Below are positions 43,108 through 53,905 of a stretch of 64,000 nt of DNA, in pieces (position 1 is the first letter of the stretch; the number at the start of each line of letters is the position of its first letter). This DNA comes from Heloderma charlesbogerti (taxonomy: Eukaryota > Chordata > Lepidosauria > Squamata > Helodermatidae): positions 1,173,501 through 1,237,500 of the forward strand of contig JANEZZ010000982.1 in assembly GCA_026122225.1 (NCBI GenBank). Reading direction: 5' to 3'. The notes below the pieces were generated by a model. That model did no database searches. It worked only from the letters and a program-made list of their open reading frames with translations, and was not told the origin of the DNA. The position numbers were made by a program, and so were the translations under genes.

Positions 43108-43735
43108 AAATATTTTGTCACACACATGAATACCTCCTTGTGTATAAGGCATATGGCTAAGTCATCACACATCAACACTTTATCACCTAAAAAATAACAG
43201 TGGCATGTCAACAATCATTCCTTATATTTCTGAAGGTGAGTTCTGATCCTTATGTAGCCAAAATGGCACCATCCAGGCACCAGAGGGAGGTACTGGCATG
43301 TTTGGGGGAATTCCAGAGTTTAGAGAACTACAAAATGTTTTAGTAAAAACACAAAGGTGGAGGCACACATCTCTCTCAAACAGCCCAGTAAGGACTGAAT
43401 ACACCTAGTGGCCACAGGAAGCTGAGTGAGAAGGGAAATCCAGGGGAAAGAGGGGGAACGGAATGGTGTATCCTTGAAGAGGAAATGGCTGGCTGGAACA
43501 CTGAACAGAAGCACTTTATGCTGCAACATTTTGACGCAGATCCCACTTGTAAAAACTACTCAGGAAGTTGCAGTATTTGAGAGATGACAAAAAACATTTT
43601 GGTGCCTGAGGCAAAAAATACAGATGGCACTGCCATGGAAGTTAAAAATGAAATCACCTAAATCATGAACCATTTGCTGCCTTTAATAGCATCCTAGATT
43701 TATCTGCCAGCTGAGGCAGTCTGACACACCCTCAC
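43108..43735. other. No clear feature
   Basis: Unassigned; 43590-43690 (GGTGCCTGAGGCAAAAAATA) resembles the repeat at 45014-45298. Confidence 0.35.
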
Positions 43736-43815
43736 TCAGCCTCAATGGTCAGGCTTGCTAGGAATGATGGGAGTTGACATCCAATGCATCTGGAGAGCAT
43801 CAGATTGGGGAAAGC
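43736..43815. mobile_element. ACTCCCA-family MITE, right arm
   Basis: GAATGATGGGAGTTGACATC and GCATCTGGAGAGCATCAG followed by TTGGGGAAAGCTA; the left arm is missing. Confidence 0.5.
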
Positions 43816-43899
43816 TACCTTGCCTGAATGCAGGCCCGATCCTGCTGCTACTCTGGTACAAAGGCAGACATTTCAGAATGAAGAATATCCAGGCAGGGA

Positions 43900-44130
43900 C
43901 CCCTTTATTCAAGAAGGCCTTTGGCCCATAAGTGGGTCTGTTGGTTTGGGTGCTATTTTTACTTTATTTTTCTTCTCTTTTTCTGCATTTGTTATTTTTT
44001 CATTATATTTAATGTATTGTTTTATTTCTTTTAATCCATTTTAATTGTGCCCATAAGCCACCTTGAGTGCCATTTTTTTGGTAGAAAGTTGGGATACAAA
44101 TCAAATAAATAATCAATAAATAATAATAAA
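43900..44130 (+). mobile_element. LINE 3' end
   Basis: T-rich 3' UTR, CATAAGCCACCTTGAGTGCC, AGTTGGGATACAAATC and an (AATAAATA) tail. Confidence 0.6.
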
Positions 44131-44850
44131 CCTTTATGCAGTGGAAATGAGACAGTGTTGAGAGCTTTCTCAAAAGCCACTTTTCATGCTGATTATAAAT
44201 ATGAAAGAGGCAAAATCATTCCCCACCCCCCGACCCCTGCCACCCATCTCATTTCTCCCTATAAATGCCTATTTGTTTTCTAACATGCATCCTTGTTATA
44301 ATGTCTTTGGAAGGATGAATTGTTCTGATTCTAACTCTCCCCCCCACACACACACACTACCACCACAAACCATCCCACCCTCTTCACCACCACTACCCTT
44401 TTTTCTTTCTTTGTGGGACATTCTTTGGATCAGATAACTCGTTACCATAGCGCACTTTCTTAGCTCAGCTCCGGTTGCTCTCGTGACCCTCAGTTCTTCA
44501 CAAGAAAGCCGGCATTCTTTGGAAATGCTCTCCTTCCTCTCCCGGCATACAATAGTGCAGCGATGAGTCGGGAGCTCAGGAGTTCCCTTGTGTGCCGGTT
44601 TGTATCCCTGCCAGTCCCTGCTCCCCCTGCATCACTGGAAACCAGACTCTCTTGCAGCTTGTGAATACTTTCCATTTTAGGACTGGGTGCCAGATTTTCG
44701 TACTGTTTGCTCCAAGTTTCCTGACAAGATACTTTTATAGCACGGTGTACAGTAGATTTGCATATGTACCCTGTGCCAGCTTCTCTCACAGCCTGATTCA
44801 TTTTTCTGCACCGCTTCCACATCCCTAACACCAGACATGTGGGGATGGAG

Positions 44851-44852
<2 letters not shown>
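44131..44852. other. No recognisable feature; pyrimidine-rich tract
   Basis: 44330-44410 is C/A/T-rich with a short (CA)n. The remainder is unrecognised. Confidence 0.4.

Positions 44853-44891
<39 letters not shown>
44853..44891. repeat. (TA)n microsatellite
   Basis: Pure AT alternation of about 39 bp; the Ile/Tyr-repeat frames across it are artefacts. Confidence 0.95.
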
Positions 44892-44894
<3 letters not shown>

Positions 44895-45013
44895 TGTTTT
44901 TCCCCTACAACCAACCAGATTGCCAATACACAGTGGGAAATACAATAACCTCAATCTATATCTGCAGTTACTCTGCCAGCTTCCATGCATTACAGAAGAA
45001 ATCGAAATCTTAT

Positions 45014-45298
45014 ACTCAAGGCCGACCCAAGACACTTTGCTGCCTGAGGTGAAGAACAAGATGGCACCCGCCCCCCTTGCATATACAAAAAGCCATCTGG
45101 ACAGTTAGATGAATCTGTTTTCAACTCTGATGATGAGACAGTTTCTTCCACTGCACCAGAAGGCATCAGGCTAGCTTAACGGGTGCAAGACAGGGCATGA
45201 GGCATACTGCTCTCTCCCCAGTGCCTTCCTCCTGCCTCTCAGCATCTGCTGCCTGAAGCAACTGCTTCACTCTGCCTAAGGGTAGGACCAGCCTTGAT
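45014..45298. mobile_element. MITE with CAAGGCCG...CAGCCTTG ends
   Basis: TCAAGGCCGACCCAAGAC at the left and GTAGGACCAGCCTTGA at the right are inverted. The interior word CTGCCTGAGGTGAAGAACAAG recurs at 43590 and 59035. The target duplication is not resolved. Confidence 0.55.
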
Positions 45299-45364
45299 AA
45301 CCCAGGGCTTCTCCACACAGGGTTTTTATCCTGCGACTGAGATTTGTTACAGAAGTTCGCAAGT

Positions 45365-45437
45365 CCTTTTTATTTATTTATTTATTCATTTCATTTCTGT
45401 ACCGCCCAATAGCCAAAGCTCTCTGGGCGGTTCGCAA
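45365..45437 (-). mobile_element. L2 3' tip (CCCAGAGAGC subfamily)
   Basis: (TTTA)n then TACCGCCCAATAGCCAAAGC and TCTCTGGGCGGTTCGC in reverse. Confidence 0.8.
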
Positions 45438-45486
45438 AAAAATGATGTCGGCAAGCTCCTTACCCCATTTTTTGAAAGATCAGAGA

Positions 45487-45540
45487 TTTTATTTTTATTG
45501 TATTTATTTATTAAAAATTATTAGCCGCCCATCTGGCCAG
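45487..45540 (-). mobile_element. L2 3' tip (GCCCATCTGGCCAG subfamily)
   Basis: (ATTT)n, ATTAGCCGCCCATCTGGCCA, the reverse of the tail of 1-1618. Confidence 0.7.
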
Positions 45541-45784
45541 CTATTAAATTAGAGTGCTTGACTTCCCTCAGTGAAAAGAGGAAAACTAGCAATAAGAGGA
45601 GCTAGACCACAGCGCCGTCTAGTGGCTGCATAATGAAACATACAGAACACACAGATAAGGGGGAAGGGGGGGAAGGGAAGCACAGGTAAAGGGCGCCTGT
45701 CGTGATCCTACATTTAAAATGGAAGCAGAAAGCCCCGGTAACGTTGTGGGATTTTAGCCTGATGCAGAAATGCTCTCAAACTCT

Positions 45785-45995
45785 TATGCCCAGGGGAGGG
45801 AATCAGTAGCTCAGTGACAGAGCAGATGTTTTGCATCCCTGGTACCTCCACTTAAAAGGATCAGGGATCCCGTGATGGCAAAGACCTCTGTTTGAGAGCC
45901 TGGACAGCCACTGCAGTCAGACTAAAGAAAACAGAGCTAAGTGGGCAAATATAGACTGACCTGGTATGAGGCTGCTACCTGTGTTCCGAAATGTA
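45785..45995 (+). mobile_element. tRNA-derived SINE
   Basis: CAGTAGCTCAGTGACAGAGC (A-box arm), ATGTTTTGCAT, AAAGGATCAGGGATCCCG, TGACCTGGTATGAGGCTGC and a CCTGTGTTCCG end. Alanine-tRNA-like head; the B-box region is partly deleted. It pairs with the copies at 8885, 9031 and 17180. Confidence 0.75.
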
Positions 45996-46191
45996 CATGC
46001 TTGCATGCGTGTACATGTATCCACATGAATCAATTCAAAACAGGTATGAGTTCCATGCTTACTTTGCCTTCAACATGCATTCAAAGGGGAAATCATTTAT
46101 CTGTATGACTCTGTCAGTCCAACAGGGTGATTGAAGTGTTTTAGGGCACAATCCTGGTGGTTCCACATGGACCCATGGCCCGGTTAGAGTC

Positions 46192-46213
46192 CATAGAATC
46201 ATAGAACAGTATG
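46192..46213 (-). mobile_element. CR1 terminus scrap
   Basis: CATAGAATCATAGAACAGTA is the CR1 3' end. It is followed by a small tandem GTATGAAGAAT repeat (46214-46245). Confidence 0.6.
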
Positions 46214-46254
46214 AAGAATGTATGAAGAATAGTATGAAGAATACAAGAATGAAG

Positions 46255-46585
46255 CGCCCTAAAACGCTTCATTCTTGTCCACTAGGAAAAGAGCCTTTAG
46301 TGTGGTGGCCCCCTTCCTGTGGAATTCCCTGACTTTAGAGGTCAGGCAGGCGCCAACATTGTGTTCCTTCCGGCACCTCCTGAAGACATTGTTATTCCAA
46401 GAGGCCTTCCTTGCATGACGAGCTGTGGTTTATTAAATTTCACTTTGTTGGGGTTGGTCTTTTTTAAAAAATGTTTTAACTCTTTTAACCTGTTGTTTCA
46501 TTCTTTTATCACGTTGTTCACAGCTCCAAAACCTTCTGATGTGGAGTGGTATATATATATTGTAAATACATACATACATACATAA
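46255..46585 (+). mobile_element. L2-like LINE 3' end
   Basis: AAAAGAGCCTTTAGTGTGGT (the RAFSVVAP region), GTGGAATTCCCTGAC, a 3' UTR, ending GATGTGGAGTGGTATATATAT and CATACATA repeats. The frame is short and degraded. Confidence 0.7.
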
Positions 46586-47024
46586 AATGTTTAGACAGGG
46601 TAAAAAGTCCTACAGCTCCCAGCAATCCCCAGCCAGCAGTTGTGGGTCTTCCTTCTGTCTAAACATGCGTCTGATTGCGCCCTTAAAGGATTATTTATTT
46701 ATTTTTAATCTTTGCTAACTGGTTTGGAGCAAGACGCTTCAATAAGTATGTTTGTGTGCTGCAGCCTAGGCCAACCAGGATGGCAACTCGAAGCAATTCT
46801 CATCTTTACCCCATCACAAAAATGAAATTAATTAAAAAAAATTACCATCAGACCTGATTTTAAAAATAAGTCATTTTGATATGCATCTTTTGCTCCTTAT
46901 GCCAGGAATCATGTGGGGTTAAGGGAAGTGTGAAAAATGCTTACCATATACTCTCAAGAGTTCCTGGGATTCTGTGAGGCTCCAGTGATACTAGAGCTAC
47001 AAAACTCTCTTAATATTTTATTTA

Positions 47025-47640
47025 GGGCTGTGCATGGACCCCCGCTTTGCTTTGGATGCTGCTTCAGACCTTCTGAAGTGGCCATGGTTTGGACTGATCC
47101 ATACCCCATCCACTTCAACTCAGATAAGAATCCAAAGTGAGATTCGGACATCTGAAACACCCATTTTTGGCATTTTCCCATTGACTTGCATGGGAAAACA
47201 CAAACAGTCATAACGTTTTCAGTTTTCATGATAAATACATGACTTTGGGGTAACTCTCAGCCCCCTTAGAGGCCATCCCACCTGTGAAATTTTGGACAGT
47301 TTGGCCCAGTAGTTTTTGTGCTAGGTGCAGATGAAATTAGATTTTTTCAAGGAAATCTCTCAAAGCAAAGAGCTATAACTTTTCACTGATTGCACAGAAG
47401 TGCACGGAAGTCAGGGAACACACAGCCCCCCTGGAGGGTATCCTACCTGCCAAATTTCTGATAGTTTGGCCCAGGAGCTTTTGTGCTAGGCACAGGTAAA
47501 GTGTGCGGTTCCACACTCAAACCAAACTTTGAGGTATGGAACACCTTGGATAGCTCCTTTAGAATTCTGACTGAAAGCTGGAGTGGGTTCACTACCCCAT
47601 TAACATCGGAGCCACCAGCCTCCACTGTGTAACACTAAGG
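47025..47640 (+). mobile_element. hAT-like element, left end with TAGGGCTGTGC
   Basis: Starts TAGGGCTGTGCATGGACC, a typical hAT-like terminus. Two internal near-repeats are seen: AGTTTGGCCCAGTAGTTTTTG with GTGCTAGGTGCAG (47299-47332), and AGTTTGGCCCAGGAGCTTTTG with GTGCTAGGCACAG (47463-47495). The right end is not found; the last part (47527-47630) also occurs as a hairpin arm at 58929-59030. Confidence 0.5.
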
Positions 47641-48081
47641 AACATGCTGGCAAAGCCTTCAAGGGAGGTTACGCAGCTGTCCGTGTTGGACACATTGTGA
47701 CCACCCTGTCTGAGCAAAGTCACCATTGCTGGCACCCCTAGCCATGGCGCCTGCCATGGTTCATCCCTGTAGGGCCCTGATGGAGGGAACTGTCCACTTC
47801 ATTCACCCGAGAGGGGCTGTCCCAAAACAGGGAGAGGGGCACCCATAAAACTGTGCCCCTCTGTCTACTCTCTACTGGCTTCAAACTGTATCGACTATAA
47901 ATTTATGCTCTGGCTAGGGTTAATCACCTAGTGACTGAAGACAGTACTGCAGGTGTCAAATGCATGGACACATTTAAATTAATTATTTACATTGAATGGA
48001 TGCATTTTAGAAACCAATTAACCCCAAGCTGCATGCCCCTAGGGTCTCCATATGATGTGCCAAGTTTCAGGTGTCTGTGTT

Positions 48082-49038
48082 TCACTGTCTTGCAGCTTTG
48101 TTGTTGTTCAGTCGTGTCCGACTCTTCGTGACCCCATGGACCATAGCACGCCAGGCCTTCCTGTCCTGCGCTCTCTCCCGGAGCGTGCTCAAGTTCATAT
48201 TCATTGCATCGGTGATACTATCTAGCCATCTCATCCTCTGCCGTCCCCTTCTCCTTTTGCCTTCAGTCTTTCCCAGCATCAGGGTCTTTTCCAGAGAGTT
48301 TTCTCTTCGCATTAGGTGGCCAAAATATTTGAGCTTCAGCTTCAGTATCTGTCCTTCCAATGAGCACTCAGGGTTGATTTCCTTGAGGATGGACTGATTT
48401 GACCTCCTTGCAGTCCAGGGAACTCGTAAGAGTCTTCTCCAGCACCACAGTTCGAAAGCATCCATTCTTCGGCGCTCAGCCTTCCTTATAGTCCAGCTCT
48501 CACAGCCATACATTACTACTGGGAAAACCATAGCTTTGATTAGACGGACTTTTGTCAGCAAGGTGATGTCTCTGCTTCTTACTATGCTGTCTAGGTTTGC
48601 CATAGCTTTCCTCCCAAGGAGCAAGGGTCTTTTAATTTCATGGCTACAGTCACCGTCTGCGGTGATCTTGGAGCCCAAGAAAGTAAAATCTGTCACTGCT
48701 TCCATTTCTTCCCCTTCTATATGCCAGGAAGTGATAGGGCCAGATGCCATGATCTTAGTTTTCTTAATGTTGAGTTTCAAACCAGCTTTTGCACTCTCCT
48801 CTTTCACCCTCAACAAGAGGCTCTTTAGATCCTCTTCACTTTCTGCCATTAGGGTGGTATCGTCTGCATATCGGAGGTTGTTGATAATTCTCCCAGCAAT
48901 CTTAATTCCAACCTCTGATTCATCCAACCCGGCATTTCTCATGATGTACTCTGCATATAAGTTAAATAAGCAGGGTGACAATATGCAGCCTTGTCGTACT
49001 CCTTTCCCAATTTTGAACCACTCAGTTGTTCCATGTTG
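48082..49038 (-). CDS. BovB ORF2, RT C-terminal half
   Basis: Open frame without stops; the first ATG is at 48981 (299 residues) but the frame is open before it to about 49038. Features: GCILSPCLFNLYAEYIM at the entry (RT domain 4), YADDTTLMAE at residues 38-47 with the complete catalytic YADD, GLKLNIKKTKIM, FTFLGSKITADGD, YGCESWTIRKAERRRMDAF, WTARRSNQSILKEINPECS, and the C-terminal GKRRRGRQRMRWLDSITD. The last residues (KAARQ) are read from flanking DNA after the tail. The intact frame indicates a recent insertion, although truncation makes it non-autonomous. Confidence 0.9.
   Translation of the reverse strand, partial: QHGTTEWFKIGKGVRQGCILSPCLFNLYAEYIMRNAGLDESEVGIKIAGRIINNLRYADDTTLMAESEEDLKSLLLRVKEESAKAGLKLNIKKTKIMASGPITSWHIEGEEMEAVTDFTFLGSKITADGDCSHEIKRPLLLGRKAMANLDSIVRSRDITLLTKVRLIKAMVFPVVMYGCESWTIRKAERRRMDAFELWCWRRLLRVPWTARRSNQSILKEINPECSLEGQILKLKLKYFGHLMRRENSLEKTLMLGKTEGKRRRGRQRMRWLDSITDAMNMNLSTLRERAQDRKAWRAMVHGVTKSRTRLNNNKAARQ
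48094..49038 (-). mobile_element. BovB LINE 3' part with open ORF2
   Basis: Minus strand from about 49038 (mid-RT) to the 3' end near 48094, ending in a TTGTTGTT (AAC)n tail. It is 5'-truncated where GTTGTTGTTGTT flanking sequence begins. BovB is an RTE-clade LINE, abundant in squamates and known for horizontal transfer. Confidence 0.93.
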
Positions 49039-49061
49039 TTGTTGTTGCTATGCACAGAAAC

Positions 49062-49090
49062 ACACACACACACACACACAGAGAGAGATT
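49062..49090. repeat. (CA)n then (GA)n microsatellite
   Basis: CA run of about 20 bp followed by GAGAGAGA, just beyond the BovB 5' truncation. Confidence 0.9.
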
Positions 49091-49479
49091 CTATTATTTA
49101 TAGAATAAATAACAGAGGAAGCTAGCCCTCTGGTGAAAAAACAACAACCCTCCATCATAAAACACAGAAATCCAGAACAAATCACTAATAAAATCTCACA
49201 ATTCAGTCTCCAAGGCATGATGCCAACCCTTGCATACTTACTTAGGAGTAAGTAACAGTGGTTACTTCTGAACAGATAGGTTCAGCTCGTAAAACACATT
49301 GATCTTTTACGGAAGATCTTCAGCCGCCTGAAATGCAACCTTGAGCATTTAACGTAAAATGCAGACAATTTTGCCAAAAGGCATTTCCATTGAAACTGCT
49401 AGTGTGACGTATCACCTCATTCACTTACCCAGAGCAAGGAGGGTCCATCCGTTACCCTGGTGCTCCGGCATGTTACACC

Positions 49480-49807
49480 TAGGGATGTTTCAGGAGTCTG
49501 ACAGTGGGGTGGTGTCCAATGGACTCCCCCCGCCCCAGGCTCGGCCTCCAGTTCATGGATTGCCGCCACTTACTCACATCTGTTTGGCTCCCTGGATGAG
49601 CCACTGGGCAGTCTGCGGGCACCCGGCAAGTGGCCCACAGCAGCCTGACCCCTCAGCAAGCTGCCATTTTTTGCAAGATTACAGGCAGACTGCCCAGGAG
49701 ACTTACCCACAGACTGCCCAGTGGCTCACCGAGGGAGCCAATCAGGGACGGGTAAGTGGTGGTAGTCCAGTGAATGGGGCGGGTGCAGGGTGGTTCGTCC
49801 ATCTTTA
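49480..49807. mobile_element. hAT-like MITE (TAGGGATG), 328 bp
   Basis: Starts TAGGGATGTTTCAGG, ends GTTCGTCCATCTTTA. Flanks GTTACACC (49472-49479) and ATTACATC (49808-49815) match at 6 of 8. Strong inverted arms: GGCTCCCTGGATGAGCC with ACTGGGCAGTCTG against CAGACTGCCCAGTGGCTC and GAGGGAGCC. Confidence 0.85.
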
Positions 49808-49815
49808 ATTACATC

Positions 49816-50470
49816 ACCACTCCTGCTCTGAAAGAAAAAAAAATTGTGGAACTGTGCCCTTCTACTTTCCCACTCTACTACACCACTGACTGGGGCAGAC
49901 AGATCTTCCAGCACTTTGTTAAATTAACTGGAGAACACTTCAGAGCAATCAGTTTGGGATGTGGATTGACCACAAAATCCAAATCAGATCCTGCTCCTCT
50001 ATAGCCCTGTTCTCACTTCCATATGCACATGTTCACTGAAGATATGGAAAGGGCCACACCCTTTGCGCCATCACTGACTTATGAGCCTTCAGTTGCCTAT
50101 ATTTTTTCTGATTAATCCACACATACCCACAAAATGACATACACCGGAACACACTCCTTTTATATGTTGTATAATTTGTATTTTTACTTTCATTATGTAT
50201 TAAGTAGGAGCTGTTTTACTGTAGATGTTCCATAAGCATACTAGTTATAGACTAAGATTTATAATGAGTGAATTCCTTTGTTTCTTTAGTGATTCTCATT
50301 TGTTAGTATGTAGGTTCTTTTTCTTCTTTTAGTTGCCTTTATTTCAAAATATATTATTTTAATATATTTCAAAATAAAAGTTACTATTTCAAAATTTAAT
50401 ATTATTTCAAAATAAAATAAAATCTCATAATAAAAAAAAAGGAAATGGGTGACTCTATGGGGGTTGGGGA
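49816..50470. other. No recognisable feature
   Basis: AT-rich, with TTTCAAAATA repeated four times at 50342-50410. No family assigned. Confidence 0.4.
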
Positions 50471-50477
50471 GTAGGAA

Positions 50478-50560
50478 CGGGAGAGAAATTAGTTCAGTTT
50501 GTATTTTAATGCGAACTTAGCTAAGGTGCACTACTGAACCCATACACCAGCGGCTGGGAT
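50478..50560 (+). mobile_element. hAT-like MITE scrap (52150 family)
   Basis: GAGAAATTAGTTCAGTTTG and ATTTTAATGCGAACTTAGC match the first 60 bp of the element at 52150. Confidence 0.6.
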
Positions 50561-50667
50561 TTCCAGAGGAAAGGATTAACACCATCTGCTTTTTGTGAAA
50601 TAAACAAAATCCTCTCTGTGTTTTTGGTTTTAAAGAATGCTTAACTGAACATGTAGTTCGACCCTCA

Positions 50668-50765
50668 GGCCGCAATCCTAAGCACACTTGGGAGGAAATC
50701 CCACTGAACTTAATGAGACTTACCTCTGAATAACTATACTTTGGGCTGGGTTGTGACTTTGGAAA
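50668..50765. mobile_element. MITE scrap with CAATCCTA end
   Basis: GGCCGCAATCCTAAGCACAC, GAAATCCCACTGAAC, CTTAATGAGACTTACCTCTG: a short foldback of the same kind as at 15495 and 49210-49275. Confidence 0.55.
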
Positions 50766-50905
50766 TTATCTGTCTCCGTTCACTTGATCATTTGCATATG
50801 CTGTATGAGGCTTCTATTAAGCAGGATGACATATTTATGCAAGCAATTATCAGTTTACAGTGCAATGAGCAATCAAATGCCTGTGCTCAAGGCTTGACTG
50901 ACACG
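50766..50905. other. Candidate conserved noncoding block
   Basis: Unique-looking AT-rich sequence with CATTTGCATATGC (octamer/POU-like), TTGATCATTTGCA, TTATGCAAGCAATTATC and GCAATCAAATG. No frame, no repeat. Conservation is untested. Confidence 0.35.
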
Positions 50906-51129
50906 CACTAGCTGGTTTCATTTTAAAAACAAAACAAAAAACCCTCGGATACAATGTTGTATAAATTGGAAGCCCATTTGCACATGTCAGTGCTTGCAGT
51001 GGGATACTGCACTGCAAAAGCTGCACAGGCGCTTCGGTACATCCAACCTAGAATGCCGTTTCCTTTGGTCTGCAGCTGGGCACACAGTAGGTCCAGCCTG
51101 TTTTTTATGTTTTGCTTTCACCTCTTCGC

Positions 51130-51612
51130 TAGAGATAGATGACTGTGTCATGTTAAACTCTGATCAGTTTCTCATTTTTCCAACATTAAGTTCATTCCGT
51201 CCCATTTCTCCATTGTGAAATTTTTTAAGCCTGCTTGAAAATTCATACATATTTTTATGCACATTTCTCAAAATATATGCATTTTTGAACACAACTGTCC
51301 AAATAGACACATTTTTTGCAAGCGGTTTCCCAATATGATGCGTTTTTGCACATGCTTTTCCTGAACATACAAACTTTGTGTGCACTTTCCCCTGTTGTGT
51401 GCATTTCCCCATTATATCCTTTGTTGTGCACATTTCTCCCTATTATTTGCATTTTTGTGTGCATTTTTTTATTGGCGAAGCCCATTGCAAAATTTGAGGA
51501 AAGTGCAAATATCACCATATCTCTGTGTTCCAGTTTGTGTGTAGGTTTGCAAAGCGCAAGTCTGGTAAGTGTGCATTAAAATCCAAAACCAACTACTTTC
51601 TCATCCACCCTG
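51130..51612 (-). mobile_element. hAT-like MITE (52150 family), reversed
   Basis: Left end TAGAGATAGATGACTGTG equals the reverse of the right end of 52150-52614. The right end CTTTCTCATCCACCCTGA equals the reverse of its left end. The core is an array of GCATTTTTGCACA/TGCACATTTCTC words. Target duplication weak. Confidence 0.7.
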
Positions 51613-51771
51613 ACACTTTACACAGACATCAGTTGTGTGGGGAGCAACTACAGCTCAGTGCAGTCCCGCTCATCTCCAGTTCAAATATCCCAAGCATCAG
51701 GGCCAAAGACTATCTTGGCCCAAGATGACCAGGATTGTGGACTGAGATTTCTCATCAGTTGCAGTATATTA

Positions 51772-51904
51772 CAGGTGGGCAGCTTGTGGCCCTCCAGATG
51801 TTTTGGCCTACAACTCCCATCAACCTTATAATTGGGGTTGCTGGCTAGGGTTGCTGGGAGTTGTAGGCCAAAACATATAGAGGGTTACAAGTTGCCCACC
51901 CCTG
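51772..51904. mobile_element. Palindromic hAT-like MITE (ACTCCCA family)
   Basis: CAGGTGGGCAGCTTGTGGCC start and AGTTGCCCACCCCTG end. Near-perfect arms: GTTTTGGCCTACAACTCCCA against TGGGAGTTGTAGGCCAAAAC. The hairpin spans the entire element. Confidence 0.88.
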
Positions 51905-52149
51905 GAGTGGACAATGCTGGGCTGGATGAACCAGTGTTCCAACTCAGCCCAGGACTAGATGGGATGCCAATCAAGAAGTTGCCACTGTAAATAGGAAGTC
52001 TGTGCCATCTTCTTCCTCCTCTTCTCATAATGTGTAATTGAGGAAACCTGTGAAGTGGCATCTCCGCTAAGCATTTCCCTTCTGCTTCCCACTCCCCCAG
52101 CAGCACCTAATAATATGGAGTGGGAGTAGAGAAATGCAGGAGGGATAAC

Positions 52150-52614
52150 TAGGGATAGTGGAGAAATTTGTTCAGTCTGCATTTTAATGTGAATTTACCT
52201 AATTTCACACTTTTGGACCACTATCCAAACCAAAACTCAGTAAACCTTCAAAATCCACATGCCTCTAAATTTTGCAATAGAGTTCTCTCCCCCACACACA
52301 CACCACCACCACCCCAATGCATACAAGAATATATGTATTGGGGAAAATGTTAAAAAAATGCCTCACATTAGGAACATTTCTTACAAATTTGTGTATATTA
52401 GGCAAGAATGCAGAGAAATATGCATGTATTGGGAGAAATATGCACATAAATACATATGAATTTGCATGCTAAGTTTTCATGCAAAAGTTCTGAAAGTTCA
52501 GGATGAACCAGACTTGGCTGGATAAATTCTCAAAGTTCGAGATGAACTGAACTTAAGACTGGGAAAATCAGAAACTGAGGAAAACCAAGATTGATAGAGA
52601 TTCATCCATCCCTA
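52150..52614 (+). mobile_element. hAT-like MITE (TAGGGATG), 465 bp
   Basis: Starts TAGGGATAGTGGAG, ends TTCATCCATCCCTA. Flanks GGGATAAC (52142-52149) and GTGATAAC (52615-52622) match at 7 of 8. The core has repeated AGAAATATGCA words and a short (CA)n. Subterminal AAGTTC/GAACTGAA words are present. Confidence 0.9.
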
Positions 52615-52622
52615 GTGATAAC

Positions 52623-53905
52623 TTTACATCGCACATTTATCTCCATTACAAGGAGAGGAAGATGAATACCACTTTCAGATTTGGGGATAGCGGCCTTTGA
52701 GTCTAGTTCCAGCAGTTCCATATATATCCAAGACACACCCTTCTAGCCTTGCCAACAGTTTACCCTGGACCAAGAGGAAAATGAACAGTATTTAAAGCCT
52801 TAACACCTGAACTCTTGAGGTTGTAGGAGCCTATGTGGATATGGAAATAAATGTTAGCGTAAGCATTGGAGCATCAAAAAAGAAATCACCGAGTCCAAAC
52901 CACTTAAATATCTCCAGACTATCAAAGCCACGGATGCCTTGATAGAACCTTACAAATCTCATAATCGACCGCAAGTCGCAACTAAGACCTTGGCTTCCCC
53001 CACGTGTCTGCAAGTGGAAAAGGACCAGGAGGGTAATTTATCCAAGCCCAGGGTAATGAAGTGTTAACCAAAACCAGATGAAGTTATTACTACAACCACA
53101 GGCCACAAAACACAAAAGGGAGGAGAGAGAAATCTCCAGGGGCTGGGAGGAGAGGGGAGGCTCCTCATTTCATCTGCCTTTTGCTTCGTGGATCACCTAA
53201 CGGCATTGACAAAAAAAGGGGGGGAATGAGGCACTGCGATTGGCATAAGGTGATTCATTAGCTCATATTGTCTCTAAAATACAGTCGACGGACGTTGATG
53301 TATATGTGCCTTAACTCATTCTTCCCAACTTTTATTAGGTACATATGTCTATGGCAGACACAAATGAAACATTCCACAACTAGGCTCCCAGCCAAAAACT
53401 AATTTATTCTTTAATGTGGTAGTGATTACTTGGTGGTTCCTTGAGTAGAGATGACAGGTCCGCACTAATGGAGTCATACTGTAAGTTAATATAAATCATG
53501 ACAGAGCAATTAATTACAGAAACCGCTGCAAATCCCTTTGTTAGTTTTCCCCATCACCAGAAGGATTTAATAACGTTCATTTTGCTAAGTTCCAGTGACA
53601 TTTACAAGTCTTAAACCATTTTTTAATCAAATCAGTATCACAGCACTGCTGAATTTAGTTGTGCTATGCTAGCAAGTCTTGGAATGCACTGATACGAACG
53701 TTCCCTGCCTTCTGTTTTGAATGAATCATACTGAATCCACACACTTCCTTTTCGTTTGTTTATGCTGGATAATTAGGGTTTTTTAAAAAAAAAACCACAA
53801 TGATGCAGATCAGAATGATTTAAAGGGTAGATAACACTGCCACCGCATCGTTGTAATTTAGAATGCATGAACATCACCCATGTCATTCTTTTCTTTTAAT
53901 CCGTA
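52623..53905. other. Repeat-poor; candidate conserved block 53260-53790
   Basis: No repeat recognised. 53260-53790 is a long AT-rich non-repetitive stretch with homeodomain-like words (CAATTAATTAC, CATTAGCTCAT, TTTAATCAAATC) and no stable frame. This is the longest such block in the window. Confidence 0.35.

Noticed and set aside
44837..45108. Frames encoding Ile-Tyr repeats
   Set aside because: They are translations of the (TA)n microsatellite.
49040..49062. BovB target duplication of TTGTTGTTG
   Set aside because: Both flanks are GTT repeats that merge with the element's own tail, so a duplication cannot be distinguished.
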